Source of the DNA: Luteococcus sp052116585
Lineage (GTDB): Bacteria > Actinomycetota > Actinomycetes > Propionibacteriales > Propionibacteriaceae
Assembly (NCBI RefSeq): GCF_052116585.1
Contig: NZ_JBQKKT010000022.1
Coordinates: 1-49,748 of the forward strand
Length of the DNA stretch: 49,748 nucleotides
Reading direction: 5' to 3'
Below the pieces are notes generated by a model that did no database searches, was not told the DNA's origin, and saw only the letters and a program-made list of their open reading frames with translations. The position numbers were made by a program, and so were the translations under genes. Positions 1-8,518 of the stretch are shown in pieces; the first letter of the stretch is position 1; the number at the start of each line of letters is the position of its first letter.

Positions 1-87
<87 letters not shown>

Positions 88-1051
88 CGTCCAGTTCCCG
101 ACGGGTCCGTTCGTGGACGGCTGGATCCCGGAGGCCCCGGCTGGTGGGAATGATGGCCCGCACCAGCCGCAGGAAGAGGTCGTAGACCAGCCGCCGGTCC
201 CTTTCAGCGGGATCCAAGGGGCCGCGACCGTAGCCAGTGAGGAACTCGTCGGCGGGGCCCAGCGTGGGATCCGTGCATCCCGCAAAGATGGCCTCCATCA
301 GGGGGTCGCCCCAGAAGGCACGCTCGTGGTCGATCAATCCGACAACCTCCCCATTCTCCACCACCACGTCACTGGGCCACAGATCCCATTCGCAGAAGAC
401 GGGCTCGGTGACGACGTCCAGGATCGAGCTGTGCTGCAGATAGAGGTGGTGGACTCGTTCGTAGGGCATGCCGAGGTCCACCCCGAGGCGTTGGCCATCG
501 GCCAGGGCGTCCTCGAAGATGCCGCTGAACGCGTCCTGCCACGAATCGAGTGTGGGCTGGAGGAAGCGCCCGAAGCCGTCACCGCTGATGCTGTTCAGTT
601 CACGATTGGCCGCCCCGACGCGTCGTTGGAGCCCGACGAGATCCTCGGCGGGCAGGTCTTCGGCCACATCGGCCAAGGTGGTCTCGCCCAGCCACGACAT
701 GGAGAACCATTCCGCATCGATGAGCTCGTGGCTGTCGTCGTGATGGTGCATCCCGGGGACCGGGACGGTGGTGTGCTCGGCAATGGTCAGCAGTGCCTCC
801 ACTTCCGCGCGCATCATGTCCACCTCATGGGTCAGCACGGGCATCTCAGGTGGCGGGGCCACCTTGACGACCACCCGCTGCCCATTGGCGAGCTCGGCGC
901 GATACAGCGTATTGCCCCAGCCGTGCTGCAGCGGCGTCGCGAAGCCATCACCCCGGGGCGCCAGTTCGGTGCCGTAGGCGTGCCGGAGCATGCGACGCAG
1001 GGTCGCGTCATCGATGTGACGGGCGACGAATGGGCTGGCTGTACCGGGCAC
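88..1051 (-). CDS. APH-family phosphotransferase-like protein, C-terminus missing
   Basis: The minus-strand frame gives about 321 residues with the layout of the aminoglycoside phosphotransferase/choline kinase superfamily: an N-lobe with VVVKVAP (K63), a helix with E83, and a C-lobe reading EWDLWPSDVV followed by LIDHERAFWGDP. D223 and the metal-binding D241 of the IDxE segment are in place. The His two residues before D223 is Glu and the expected Asn is D228, so the Brenner motif is altered. The substrate cannot be told; drugs, macrolides or small metabolites are all possible in this family. The start is taken at GTG 1051, only three bases after AGGAGG, so a nearby start is possible (a TTG lies upstream in frame). 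The 3' end runs into the poly-C tract and is lost. Confidence 0.72.
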
Positions 1052-1136
1052 GTGCCTCCTTGGTGGTGGTGTTCGCAACACCCTAGCCGGGGGTGTGGGG
1101 TGCGTGACCCACAGCAATCTCTTGGGATGTCCTGTC

Positions 1137-1142
1137 TAGGGT
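1137..1142 (+). promoter_or_regulatory. Leaderless-type -10 element (TAGGGT) of the rhomboid gene
   Basis: TAGGGT ends 6 bases before the GTG start at 1149, and no purine-rich ribosome binding site lies between. Confidence 0.6.
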
Positions 1143-1148
1143 GGCGGG

Positions 1149-1859
1149 GTGACCGTCCAGTGGCCTTCTGCCTCCCCCCAGCAGCAGCGCCCGCGCCGAC
1201 CCCAGCTGGCCGTGGTGACCTACACCATCATCGCCCTGTGTGCCGCCGTGTGGCTGGCCGAGCTGACCCTGCCCGGCTTCTACGAGCAGGTGGCGCTGAG
1301 CGCCCATTTGGGGCAGACCCAGCCGTGGCGCTTGATAACCTCTGCCTTCGCCCACGCCCTGACCCCGATGCACATCCTGTTCAACATGTTCGCTCTGTGG
1401 TCGGTGGGCCGGTGGATGGAGCTGGCGCTGGGGCGCCCGCGGTTCGCGGCCCTGTACCTGCTGAGCGCGCTGGGCGGCAGCGTCGGCTACATCCTTCTGG
1501 CGATGCCCCCGACGGTCGCCAACCCGGTGGGGATCAACTGGTACAAGGGCGTGGTCGGCGCCTCGGGGGCGGTCTTCGGACTGTTCGGGGCACTGCTGCC
1601 GATGTACCGCCACGTTGGCGCCTCGTCGCGCTCGATGTGGGGCGTGCTGCTGATCAATGCCGTGATCTCCTTCACACTCCCGGGCATCGCCTGGCAGGCC
1701 CACCTGGGTGGCTTCCTGACCGGTCTGGTGACGGCGCAGCTGATGATGCGGGCGGTGCGCCAGACCCGTCGCGGACTGCCCAACCGCACCTGGCCGTGGA
1801 TCGGCGTCGTGGCGGCTGTCCTGGTGTTGGCCCTGGTGGCCAAGTACGCGCTGGTGTGA
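1149..1859 (+). CDS. Rhomboid family intramembrane serine protease
   Basis: This 236-residue polytopic membrane protein cleaves other membrane proteins inside the lipid bilayer. The rhomboid signatures are complete: H75 and N79 in the HILFNMFALWSVG segment, the catalytic serine S139 in GASGAVFG, and the general-base H185 in AHLGGFL. About 6-7 hydrophobic helices are visible, with a proline/arginine-rich cytoplasmic N-terminus. The GTG start at 1149 fits a leaderless -10 element. The downstream gene is convergent with a 24-base gap, so this gene is transcribed alone. Substrates cannot be inferred from context. Confidence 0.93.
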   Translation: MTVQWPSASPQQQRPRRPQLAVVTYTIIALCAAVWLAELTLPGFYEQVALSAHLGQTQPWRLITSAFAHALTPMHILFNMFALWSVGRWMELALGRPRFAALYLLSALGGSVGYILLAMPPTVANPVGINWYKGVVGASGAVFGLFGALLPMYRHVGASSRSMWGVLLINAVISFTLPGIAWQAHLGGFLTGLVTAQLMMRAVRQTRRGLPNRTWPWIGVVAAVLVLALVAKYALV

Positions 1860-1883
1860 CCTCCTGGCGGGCCATCTCCCCGC

Positions 1884-3365
1884 TCAGTGCAGGCTGGTGC
1901 CGTTGCCGTTGATCTTGCGGTCTCGGATGGCAACGGCCGCCGCCGTGAGCAGGATCGCGCAGATCACGAGGTAGGCCGCCATGAATCCCGCCGTCGGCCC
2001 CTTGGCAGCCGTCACTCCGAAGTAGACCGCGGTGATCATGGCATTTCCGATCGCGGTGGCCGTTCGTTCCGCGGCGGACTTGACGCCACCAGCCGTGCCA
2101 CCCGCATGGATCGGGACATTCTGCATCGTGAGGGTCTGGTTTGCGGAGCCGATGGCTCCCATCCCCAGGCCAAGGGTGCCGAGCGTGAGCAGGAGCCACC
2201 AGAAGCTGAGGCCGAACCGACCCACGGCCCACACGACGACGATGCTGGCCAGCAGGGAGGCCACCATCAGCAACAGGGAGCCGATGACGATCGGGCGCCC
2301 CATCCGCAGGGCCCGTCGCCCGGACCACATGGCAGCCCACGCTGAGGCCAGCGCATTGGGCAGGCCGATCAGACCGGCGGCGAAGGCGGAGGCGTGCAGT
2401 CCGGTCTGCAGGAACATGGCCACCGTGACGAAGATGGAGGTGGAACCCAGGAACTGGAAGGTGGAGGTCATCGTGCCGAGGGTGAAGGAGCTGTAGCGGA
2501 AGAGAGCCAGATCAACCATTGGCTCTCCGCCGCGACGCTTGTACCGGCCCTCCCAGCGCACCCAGATCAACAGCAGCACCAGTGCGGCGGGAAGCAACAG
2601 CCAGAAGCTGGGATTGCCCTTGAGGGTGAAGGGCATCATGATGCCCAGGATCGCACCCGTGAGCAGCAGGGCCCCTACTGGATCCAGATCGAGCTTCTTG
2701 CGCTCCGGCATCTTCACGTCGGCATTCCGGCTGGCGGCCCGGCGCGCTCTTTCGGTCTCGAAGGGGAGCCACCACAACGCCAGCACGATGCCGACGACGC
2801 CCATCGGCACGATCGCCAGGAAGGACCAGCGCCAGCCGGCAGCGGGCCCCAGCAGGCGGATGATGGTGCCGGCAAAGACGGGGCCGATGGCCACGGAGAC
2901 GGAGACGACCATGCCGAACAGGCTGAACGCCTTGGCACGTCCCTGACCGCTGAAGTACTGCTGGATCATCCCCATCGTCTGGGGGTTGAACAGACCCGCA
3001 CCGACGCCCTGGATGACACGGGCGAGGTTGAGCACCAGCGGGTCAGTGGCCAGACCGCAGGCCAGCGAACCCAGCGTGAACAGGGCCAGGCCGATGATGT
3101 GCAGCGTTCCGCGCCCCATCACATCGCCAAGCCGGCCTGCGGGGACGAGGCAGACGCCGAAGGCCAGTGCATAGCCGGACAGCACCCATTGCAGGTCCGT
3201 CGACGAGGCGCCGAGCCCCACACCGATGCTGGACAGGGCCACATTGATGGAGCTGATGGCGATCAGGCTCATGGACAACGGCACCAGCAGCACAGCCAGG
3301 ATCTTGTAGCGATGGAAGGTGCGATCGGTTCCTGGGACGCTGATCAGATTGCGGTCTTGGCTCAC
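1884..3365 (-). CDS. MFS transporter, DHA2 (EmrB/QacA-like) drug exporter family
   Basis: This 493-residue membrane protein has about 14 predicted helices, the usual size for the 14-TMS drug:H+ antiporter group. Motif A appears as GRLGDVMGRG after helix 2, and the antiporter motif C region reads GPVFAGTIIRLLG. A charged loop (ERARRAASRNADVKMPERKK) sits between the N-terminal and central parts, as in EmrB-like exporters. It probably extrudes hydrophobic or cationic compounds, but the substrate is unknown. The GTG at 3365 is chosen because TAGAAC lies 6 bases upstream. It is divergent from the membrane protein gene at 3484, and no TetR or MarR regulator is adjacent. Confidence 0.9.
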   Translation of the reverse strand: MSQDRNLISVPGTDRTFHRYKILAVLLVPLSMSLIAISSINVALSSIGVGLGASSTDLQWVLSGYALAFGVCLVPAGRLGDVMGRGTLHIIGLALFTLGSLACGLATDPLVLNLARVIQGVGAGLFNPQTMGMIQQYFSGQGRAKAFSLFGMVVSVSVAIGPVFAGTIIRLLGPAAGWRWSFLAIVPMGVVGIVLALWWLPFETERARRAASRNADVKMPERKKLDLDPVGALLLTGAILGIMMPFTLKGNPSFWLLLPAALVLLLIWVRWEGRYKRRGGEPMVDLALFRYSSFTLGTMTSTFQFLGSTSIFVTVAMFLQTGLHASAFAAGLIGLPNALASAWAAMWSGRRALRMGRPIVIGSLLLMVASLLASIVVVWAVGRFGLSFWWLLLTLGTLGLGMGAIGSANQTLTMQNVPIHAGGTAGGVKSAAERTATAIGNAMITAVYFGVTAAKGPTAGFMAAYLVICAILLTAAAVAIRDRKINGNGTSLH

Positions 3366-3371
3366 GACGCA

Positions 3372-3377
3372 GTTCTA
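3372..3377 (-). promoter_or_regulatory. Leaderless-type -10 element (TAGAAC) of the MFS gene
   Basis: TAGAAC on the minus strand is 6 bases from the GTG at 3365. The last base is C rather than the usual T, so it is weaker than the others in the window. Confidence 0.4.
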
Positions 3378-3470
3378 CGGTGCTGGGGGACCGGAGGCAA
3401 ACGGATGCACGAAGTTGACCTGTACCAGATGCGGAATGGCTTCGAGCTCCCCGCCGGACGGATCGCTCGC

Positions 3471-3476
3471 TAGGCT
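3471..3476 (+). promoter_or_regulatory. Leaderless-type -10 element (TAGGCT)
   Basis: TAGGCT lies 7 bases before ATG 3484 and only one base before the alternative ATG 3478, which favours 3484 as the true start. Confidence 0.5.
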
Positions 3477-3483
3477 CATGGCC

Positions 3484-4056
3484 ATGACGACGCGGCTGCT
3501 GGCCTGGGGGCTGCTCCTGGTGGTGCTCGACCCCCAGCTCAACGGCCTTGACCTGCTGCCCGACGTGATTGGTTGGGGGGTGGCCCTGGTTGCCCTCGTG
3601 GACATGGGGAGACGGAGTCCGACCTTCCTGTGGGCCCAGGTGGCCTGCAGTCTGGCTCTGGCCTGTTCCGGGCTGCGCCAGGCGCTGTACTTCAGCGAGG
3701 AGCCGATGGCCTGGGCGCGGGTGCTGGGTGAACTGGGTACGACGATGGCCTGGGTGGGCGTGGCCTGGCTGGTGCTCACCGGGCTGGCCGGCGAGGCCAT
3801 CGCCCACGGCGATCCCACTACGGCCTATTGGCTTCGTCGGCTCGCGGTGCTCTCCCTGCTCTTCCTGCTGGTGGACCTGTCCTTTGGCGCTGGAGCATGG
3901 TTCGCTGACACTGGCCGCTCGGCAGCGCTGGTGACGGCTCGCCGCATCGTGGGGCTGTTGGCCTTGCCTGTGCACCTGTGGGCGGCGGGTCTGCTGTGGT
4001 GGATCGGCCGTCCTGGGCGGCTTGCCACCGATTCCGCAGCTCCCGCCGCGTGGTGA
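3484..4056 (+). CDS. Hypothetical membrane protein
   Basis: This protein of 190 residues has roughly five hydrophobic segments (for example LLAWGLLLVVL, VALVALV, LAVLSLLFLLVDLSFGAGAWF and LLALPVHLWAAGLLWWIG) and no motif I recognise. It may be a family restricted to Actinomycetota. ATG 3478 would add two residues, but the -10 element at 3471-3476 argues for 3484. It is convergent with the kinase gene at 4066 with a 9-base gap. It is not obviously coupled to the divergent MFS exporter. Confidence 0.7.
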   Translation: MTTRLLAWGLLLVVLDPQLNGLDLLPDVIGWGVALVALVDMGRRSPTFLWAQVACSLALACSGLRQALYFSEEPMAWARVLGELGTTMAWVGVAWLVLTGLAGEAIAHGDPTTAYWLRRLAVLSLLFLLVDLSFGAGAWFADTGRSAALVTARRIVGLLALPVHLWAAGLLWWIGRPGRLATDSAAPAAW

Positions 4057-4065
4057 GCAACCGTC

Positions 4066-4686
4066 TCAGCGGCGGACCTGTGCGTCGGCCCGGTGGCCGG
4101 TGGCCTGCACCAGCTTCGCATTGACGCCATCGGTCCCGGTCAGCGCACGGGCCCGGGCAGTCTCCTCATCGCGGCCATGCTCGACGTGGCGACGGATGAG
4201 TTGCTGCACGCGCACCTGCTCGTCGGGTGCCACGAACCACACCTCGTCGCACAGTGCAGGGATCCGGGACCAGGGCGCCTGCGGCAGCAACAGGTAGTTG
4301 CCCTCGGTCACCACGAGCCGCGCGCTGGCCGGCACCTCCACGGCGCCCGCGATGGCATCCTCCACGTCGCGTCGGAATTCCGGTGCCCACACGGGGTCTG
4401 GTCCGTGCGCCCGGATGCGTTCCAGGAGGGCGACATAGCCGTGGGCGTCGAAGGTCTCCGGGGCACCCTTGGCCTCGGCTCGACCACGCTCAAGGAGCAC
4501 GCTGTGTGCCAGGTGGAATCCGTCCATCCCCACCACAACGGTGCCGGGAATGGCACGACGGATCTCCTCGGCCAGGTGCGATTTGCCGGCCCCGGGGGCG
4601 CCGGCGATCCCCACGATGACTCGCCCGGAGCGGGCCTGTACCAACTGCCTGGCGCGGTGGATGGCGGAGAGTGCGTCCAGCTGCAT
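4066..4686 (-). CDS. Nucleoside/nucleotide kinase family P-loop protein
   Basis: This 206-residue protein is of the phosphoribulokinase/uridine kinase/pantothenate kinase fold (YggC-like). The Walker A motif is GAPGAGKS (about residues 29-36), followed by VVVGMDGFHLAHS (the DGFH segment of this family), KGAPETFDAHGY and a VTEGNYLLL strand. It should phosphorylate a small hydroxyl-containing metabolite; related proteins have been linked to sugars, nucleosides or pantothenate, and the substrate here is not known. The ATG at 4686 has TAGTCT 7 bases upstream. It is monocistronic, with a secreted-protein gene behind it on the same strand. Confidence 0.85.
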   Translation of the reverse strand: MQLDALSAIHRARQLVQARSGRVIVGIAGAPGAGKSHLAEEIRRAIPGTVVVGMDGFHLAHSVLLERGRAEAKGAPETFDAHGYVALLERIRAHGPDPVWAPEFRRDVEDAIAGAVEVPASARLVVTEGNYLLLPQAPWSRIPALCDEVWFVAPDEQVRVQQLIRRHVEHGRDEETARARALTGTDGVNAKLVQATGHRADAQVRR

Positions 4687-4693
4687 GTCCCCG

Positions 4694-4699
4694 AGACTA
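4694..4699 (-). promoter_or_regulatory. Leaderless-type -10 element (TAGTCT) of the P-loop kinase
   Basis: TAGTCT on the minus strand is separated by 7 bases from the ATG at 4686. Confidence 0.5.
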
Positions 4700-4768
4700 G
4701 GGGTTCTGCGCGTCCGGGATGGACCGAGGGGGCTGACCTGGAAGGAGTCAGGAGCTGCTTCCAGTGGG

Positions 4769-5344
4769 TCAGCGGGCCACGGCCAGGGACTGCTTGAAGT
4801 CCTTCATGAAGACCTTGCACTTGTTCTTGGGAACGAGCTTCATGCCCTTGTGGTTCGGAGTGCCGTAGGTGCAGTTGACCACGGACTCGGCCAGACGCTC
4901 GCGGGGGGACTGCTTCCAGCGGGCCATCGAACCGTTGTAGTAGTAGCGGTCATTGATGGCGAAGTAGTTGCCCTTGGGGTTCTTGAGCCCCAGGTGCTTG
5001 TACAGCTTGGCGCGCTGGGCATTGCTCGTGCGGAACTCGACGTGGTGGGCCAGCTCGTGCACCGTGGCCTTCTCCACCTGCTTGGTGGTGGTGCGCTGGT
5101 TGTTGAAGTTCACCTGGATGGAACGCTTGGCGAGGTAGGCGGTTCCGGACGTGCCCGACTTCAGCTTGTCAGTGCAGACGCGCTTCACCTTGAGGCGAGT
5201 CCAGTTCATGCCACCGACCGTGTTCGACTTCACGATGCGGCACTTTGCGGCGTTCGGGGCGGCCTGGGCCTGACCCGGCGCCATCACTGCGAGACCGACT
5301 GCCATCACCAGGGCGACGGTCCAGCGAAGGAAGGACTTGATCAT
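4769..5344 (-). CDS. Secreted protein with HExxH motif, putative zinc metallopeptidase
   Basis: The 191-residue protein starts with a classical signal peptide: a charged start, a hydrophobic core ALVMAVGLAVMA and a likely cleavage near AQAAP at residue 29. The mature part is basic and carries VHELAHHVE with H96, E97 and H100, the HExxH zinc-binding signature. A possible third ligand is E153 in RLAESVVNC, 53 residues on. Cysteines 35, 57, 158 and 176 could form two disulfides outside the cell. I do not recognise the family; a secreted peptidase or peptidoglycan-active enzyme is plausible, and loss of activity is not excluded. The start is supported by AGGA eight bases before the ATG. Confidence 0.75.
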   Translation of the reverse strand: MIKSFLRWTVALVMAVGLAVMAPGQAQAAPNAAKCRIVKSNTVGGMNWTRLKVKRVCTDKLKSGTSGTAYLAKRSIQVNFNNQRTTTKQVEKATVHELAHHVEFRTSNAQRAKLYKHLGLKNPKGNYFAINDRYYYNGSMARWKQSPRERLAESVVNCTYGTPNHKGMKLVPKNKCKVFMKDFKQSLAVAR

Positions 5345-5384
5345 GTTGGGGGTCCTGACTACTCAATAGGTTCCCCCCCGAGGT

Positions 5385-5402
5385 CGCAGATCCCCATCTG
5401 CG
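5385..5402. repeat. Perfect inverted repeat in the leader of the HExxH gene
   Basis: Arms CGCAGAT and ATCTGCG enclose a CCCC loop, 41 bases before the ATG of the minus-strand secreted-protein gene. A G7 run and a C5 run follow before the start and could pair across the ribosome binding site. It may be an operator or an RNA hairpin. Confidence 0.45.
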
Positions 5403-5604
5403 TTGCGGCCGATCGGCGACCGCACAGGAAAGGTACGACAGCTTGGGGGGAGCGTGCACGTGGCCTTCAGGAGCGATCATGGTCTTTGCACTGGTTGGTT
5501 CACTTTCGCGGAGGTTGTGAATTGGTAACCAGTAAAGAAATTGCTGGCTTGAGTGGGCGCTAAAGCGGTGCAGCTTTAACAACTGAAGTTCGTCAAGCCC
5601 ATCT
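5403..5604. other. Intergenic region, lower GC, with a short hairpin
   Basis: This spacer is more AT-rich than its surroundings. It holds an inverted repeat at 5561-5578 (TAAAGC, six-base loop, GCTTTA) downstream of the ECF operon's last gene, without a clear T-run. A TTGTGAA half-site sits at 5515-5521. I see no coding region. Confidence 0.4.
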
Positions 5605-6204
5605 TCAGGCTGGGTTAAGCGCCTCGTCAGGTTCTGCCGCCTGGACGGGGATGATGAAATCGGCCAGATCCCAAGGATGATTGCGATCCCAGTGGATCCG
5701 CTCCTGCCGGGCCCAGATCTCCCACCAGGGCGCATAGCTCTCGCCGTCACGGCCCAGTGCCCTGGCCCTGCGGTGGGGCTCGTCCAGCGCCAACCAGAGC
5801 CTCAGTCCCGCCAACGGTGCGGACTCCTGGGTCAGGGCACCGCAGCCCTCCACCACCAGGGGAAGGTCGGGATCCAAAGTCACCCATTCCCCCGGGCGAT
5901 TCGCCACCCAGTCCCAGCGCCGGTAACCAGGGCTGACCGGACGGAGCATCGTCTCGTGCACGGCCCTCGAGCCGGCGGCGAGCCCGTGCCACCCGGGATA
6001 GCAGTCGTCCAGGCTGACCAGTTGGACCTGCTCGCCGCACAGCTCTTCCCAGCCATCGCGAAGGCTGCGGGCGAAGGTCGTCTTCCCGGCGCCGGAACCT
6101 CCGTCGACGAGGACCCTGCGCAGCGAACTCCGGGCGGAGGCGAGATCCCTCGCCAGCCGGTCGTGCGTCACTGCCACACGGTCCACAGGGTCCCCATCTG
6201 CCAT
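5605..6204 (-). CDS. P-loop kinase-like protein, last gene of the ECF operon
   Basis: This 199-residue protein has Walker A GGSGAGKT (about residues 35-42) in the uridine kinase-like context VLVDGGSGAGKTTFARSL. It is followed by VSLDDCYPGWHGL, the aspartate-containing second strand typical of these kinases, and VVEGCGAL. The start overlaps the end of ecfT by 37 bases, so the two are translationally coupled. Context suggests a role in salvage or phosphorylation of the imported thiamine precursor, but the sequence resembles generic uridine/cytidine kinase-like proteins and the substrate is not shown. Its C-terminus (HWDRNHPWDLADFIIP) has no motif I can name. Confidence 0.78.
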   Translation of the reverse strand: MADGDPVDRVAVTHDRLARDLASARSSLRRVLVDGGSGAGKTTFARSLRDGWEELCGEQVQLVSLDDCYPGWHGLAAGSRAVHETMLRPVSPGYRRWDWVANRPGEWVTLDPDLPLVVEGCGALTQESAPLAGLRLWLALDEPHRRARALGRDGESYAPWWEIWARQERIHWDRNHPWDLADFIIPVQAAEPDEALNPA

Positions 6205-6986
6205 GCAGCCCCGACGGCGGCAATCCCGATCAGGAGGCTGACCATCACGGCCACCACATCAGCCCAACCCACCGTCGACGGGCGGGCCCAGGTGCGCTGC
6301 ACGGGGCCGCCAAAACCCTTCGCCTCCATGGCTGTCGCCAGCCTGGAGCCCCGACGGATGGCCAGCACGAGCAGGGAGAAACTCATCATCGCCCAACGGC
6401 GCAGGCGCCCTGCATCTCCCAGACCACGGGCGCGCCGCGCCTGCCCGAGTGAACGCCAGTCATCCATGAACAGCGCCAACATCCGGAAGCCGGCCAGGCT
6501 GCCCAGCACGAAGCGGGAGGGGAGCCGCAGGACCTGGGACAGACCGTCGGCCATCCGCGTCGCGTCGATGTCCGCGAACAGCATCACGGCGGGCAGGGCG
6601 AGCGCGAAGATGCGGATGAACAGGGCTACGGACAGCATCGCTGAATTGTCGCTGACCACGATCGGACCCCACTGCCACCAGATGCGGCCCCCGCTCTGGC
6701 CGTAGAGCAACATGCTCAGGGCGCTCAGCGGGGCGACGACGAACAGGGGCAGCAGGCGCCGCACCATGCGCAGCGGGGAGAAGCCGCAGGCGCTGAAGAC
6801 CACCAGTTCCAACAGCAGCGCCACGCTGGCGCTGAGCCAGTCGAGCGTGATGATCAGTGGGATGCTGAGCAGCACGGCCAGCACCAGCCGCGTGGCGGGA
6901 TTGATCCGGTCGAGGGTTGTCCGCCGCCGGACCGGTGGGGACGCGCCCGCGGGTCGTGTGCGCGCCGGGTCGGCGACGGCGGTCAT
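6168..6986 (-). CDS. ecfT: ECF transporter transmembrane T component
   Basis: The 272-residue protein is the energy-coupling transmembrane subunit of an ECF-type vitamin transporter. After a charged N-terminus (about 30 residues) it has five or six hydrophobic helices. Two coupling-helix signatures with the Ala-Arg-Gly type pattern follow: QARRARGLGD (Ala-Arg-Gly) and AMEAKGFGG. These contact the ATPase domains. ATG 6986 is chosen because it overlaps the ATPase stop codon in an ATGA arrangement. A longer in-frame extension upstream lies inside the ATPase gene and is not needed. It acts with the double ATPase and YkoE. Confidence 0.9.
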   Translation of the reverse strand: MTAVADPARTRPAGASPPVRRRTTLDRINPATRLVLAVLLSIPLIITLDWLSASVALLLELVVFSACGFSPLRMVRRLLPLFVVAPLSALSMLLYGQSGGRIWWQWGPIVVSDNSAMLSVALFIRIFALALPAVMLFADIDATRMADGLSQVLRLPSRFVLGSLAGFRMLALFMDDWRSLGQARRARGLGDAGRLRRWAMMSFSLLVLAIRRGSRLATAMEAKGFGGPVQRTWARPSTVGWADVVAVMVSLLIGIAAVGAAWQMGTLWTVWQ

Positions 6987-8503
6987 GCGGCTGCTCCTGG
7001 CGTCGGGAGGGCCTGGAGCTCGATCCGGTGCTGACCCAGGGTCCGTACCAGGTCTGCGTCGTGGGTGATGCTGACCACGGACCGGCCCTCGCCCACCATG
7101 GAGCGAACCAGCTGCACCATGTCCAGCCATGTGTTGCGGTCCTGCCCAAAAGTGGGTTCGTCCAGGAAGATCACCCGCGGGCCTGTGGCCAGCACCGTGC
7201 CGACACTGAGACGACGCTTCTCGCCTCCCGAGAGGGTGAACGGGTTGGCCTCGCGGACGCGCTGCAGGTGCAGCAGGTGAAGCAGTTCCTCCACCCGCTC
7301 GTCGATCCTTGCCCCGGTCCAGTGGTCATCGTGGGCAGCCAGGGTCTGCAGTCCGAGCGCCAGCTCGGCACGCACCGAGTTGGTGACGAACTGGTGCTCG
7401 GGTTCCTGGAAGACGGTGCCGATCCTGGTCAGCAGCCTGCGCGACGGCCAGTTCACTGGGTTCGCGGGGTCCAGGGCCCGGCGTCGCCAACGGCCGCGGG
7501 TGATGGTGGCGGCCGGCCACAGGTCGCGACGGGCCACCACCCGGCCGTCCAGGGCAGGCAGCAGTCCGGCCAGGGTGAGGGCGAAGGTGGATTTGCCAGC
7601 GCCATTGGCGCCCGTGACCATCGTCGACCGGGCTGCGGGGATGGACAGCTCCAGGCCGTGCTGCACCGGATGGTCGGGGGAGTGGCCGATCACGAGCTCT
7701 TCGGTGTGCAGCACGGGCTCGGCCGAAGCGGCATCCGCCGTCTGCGGGACGGTGGCGATAGCTTCCGGCAGGCCGGTGCCCGGCACCCAGACGCCGGCGC
7801 TGAGCAACGCTTCGCGGTGATCCCGGAAGACCTCGTCAGGGGGGCCATCGGCCAGCAGCCCCCCGCCGGGGGAGAGCACCAGCACACGGTCCACCACGCT
7901 GGCCCACAGCTCCACTCGGTGCTCGACGACCACCAGGGTGGTGCCGTGCTCTCGGACCAGACGAGCGACCACGTCGCGGACCTCCCGGGCGCCTTCGGGA
8001 TCCAGGTTGGCGGTGGGCTCATCCATCAGGAGCACCTTGGCCTGCATGGCGAGGGCTCCGGCGATCGCCAGGCGCTGCTTCTGGCCACCGGACAGGGCGG
8101 TGGTGGGCCGGTCCAGGCTGACATCCAGCCCAACGGCGTCCAGGGCCTCCCGGACCCGTCGCCAGATCTCGTCCCGGGGAACCCCCAGGTTCTCGGCGCC
8201 GAAGGCGACGTCGTCGCCCACGCGTGCCAGCACCACCTGCGATTCCGGGTCCTGCAGAACCAGCCCGACCTGGCCGCGGCACCGCGTCGGATGGCGGCCG
8301 TCCACCAGCAGCTGACCGGCCTCGGTGCCTTCCTCGGCGCCGCCCAGAACACCTGCCAGTGCGTGCAGCAGCGTGGACTTCCCGGCGCCGGAAGGCCCCA
8401 GCAGGAGGACTCGCTCACCCTGCTGGATCGTGAAGTCGGCACCGCGCACCGCCCACTCCTCGCGGCCGGCGTGCCGCCAGCCCCATTCGTGGGCGACGAG
8501 CAT
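6983..8503 (-). CDS. ECF/ABC transporter ATPase with two fused nucleotide-binding domains
   Basis: This 506-residue protein is two ABC ATPase domains in one chain, like YkoD. Domain 1 has Walker A GPSGAGKST at 36-44, signature LSGGQ at 127-131 and Walker B VLLMDEP at 147-153. Domain 2 has Walker A GANGAGKS at 288-295, signature LSGGE at 414-418 and Walker B VIFLDEP at 434-440. Both catalytic glutamates are present, so both sites should be active. It powers uptake through EcfT and YkoE. The gap to ykoE is 15 bases and the overlap with ecfT is 4 bases, so this is one operon. Confidence 0.95.
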   Translation of the reverse strand: MLVAHEWGWRHAGREEWAVRGADFTIQQGERVLLLGPSGAGKSTLLHALAGVLGGAEEGTEAGQLLVDGRHPTRCRGQVGLVLQDPESQVVLARVGDDVAFGAENLGVPRDEIWRRVREALDAVGLDVSLDRPTTALSGGQKQRLAIAGALAMQAKVLLMDEPTANLDPEGAREVRDVVARLVREHGTTLVVVEHRVELWASVVDRVLVLSPGGGLLADGPPDEVFRDHREALLSAGVWVPGTGLPEAIATVPQTADAASAEPVLHTEELVIGHSPDHPVQHGLELSIPAARSTMVTGANGAGKSTFALTLAGLLPALDGRVVARRDLWPAATITRGRWRRRALDPANPVNWPSRRLLTRIGTVFQEPEHQFVTNSVRAELALGLQTLAAHDDHWTGARIDERVEELLHLLHLQRVREANPFTLSGGEKRRLSVGTVLATGPRVIFLDEPTFGQDRNTWLDMVQLVRSMVGEGRSVVSITHDADLVRTLGQHRIELQALPTPGAAA

Positions 8504-8518
8504 CGCTTCTGCTCCCGG

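Noticed and set aside
113..1912. 599-codon frame on the plus strand spanning the kinase and rhomboid genes
   Set aside because: It runs antisense to the kinase-like gene and out of frame through rhomboid, with no domain of its own.
5515..5531. Second Rex site starting TTGTGAA
   Set aside because: Only the left half matches; the right half (TAACCAG) fails most positions and no promoter is aligned with it.
5345..5604. c-di-AMP riboswitch upstream of the secreted HExxH gene, sought because disA is nearby
   Set aside because: The conserved ydaO-type blocks (GGGGGACCCA, TGGGGTGAATC, ACAGCTAACC) are not present.
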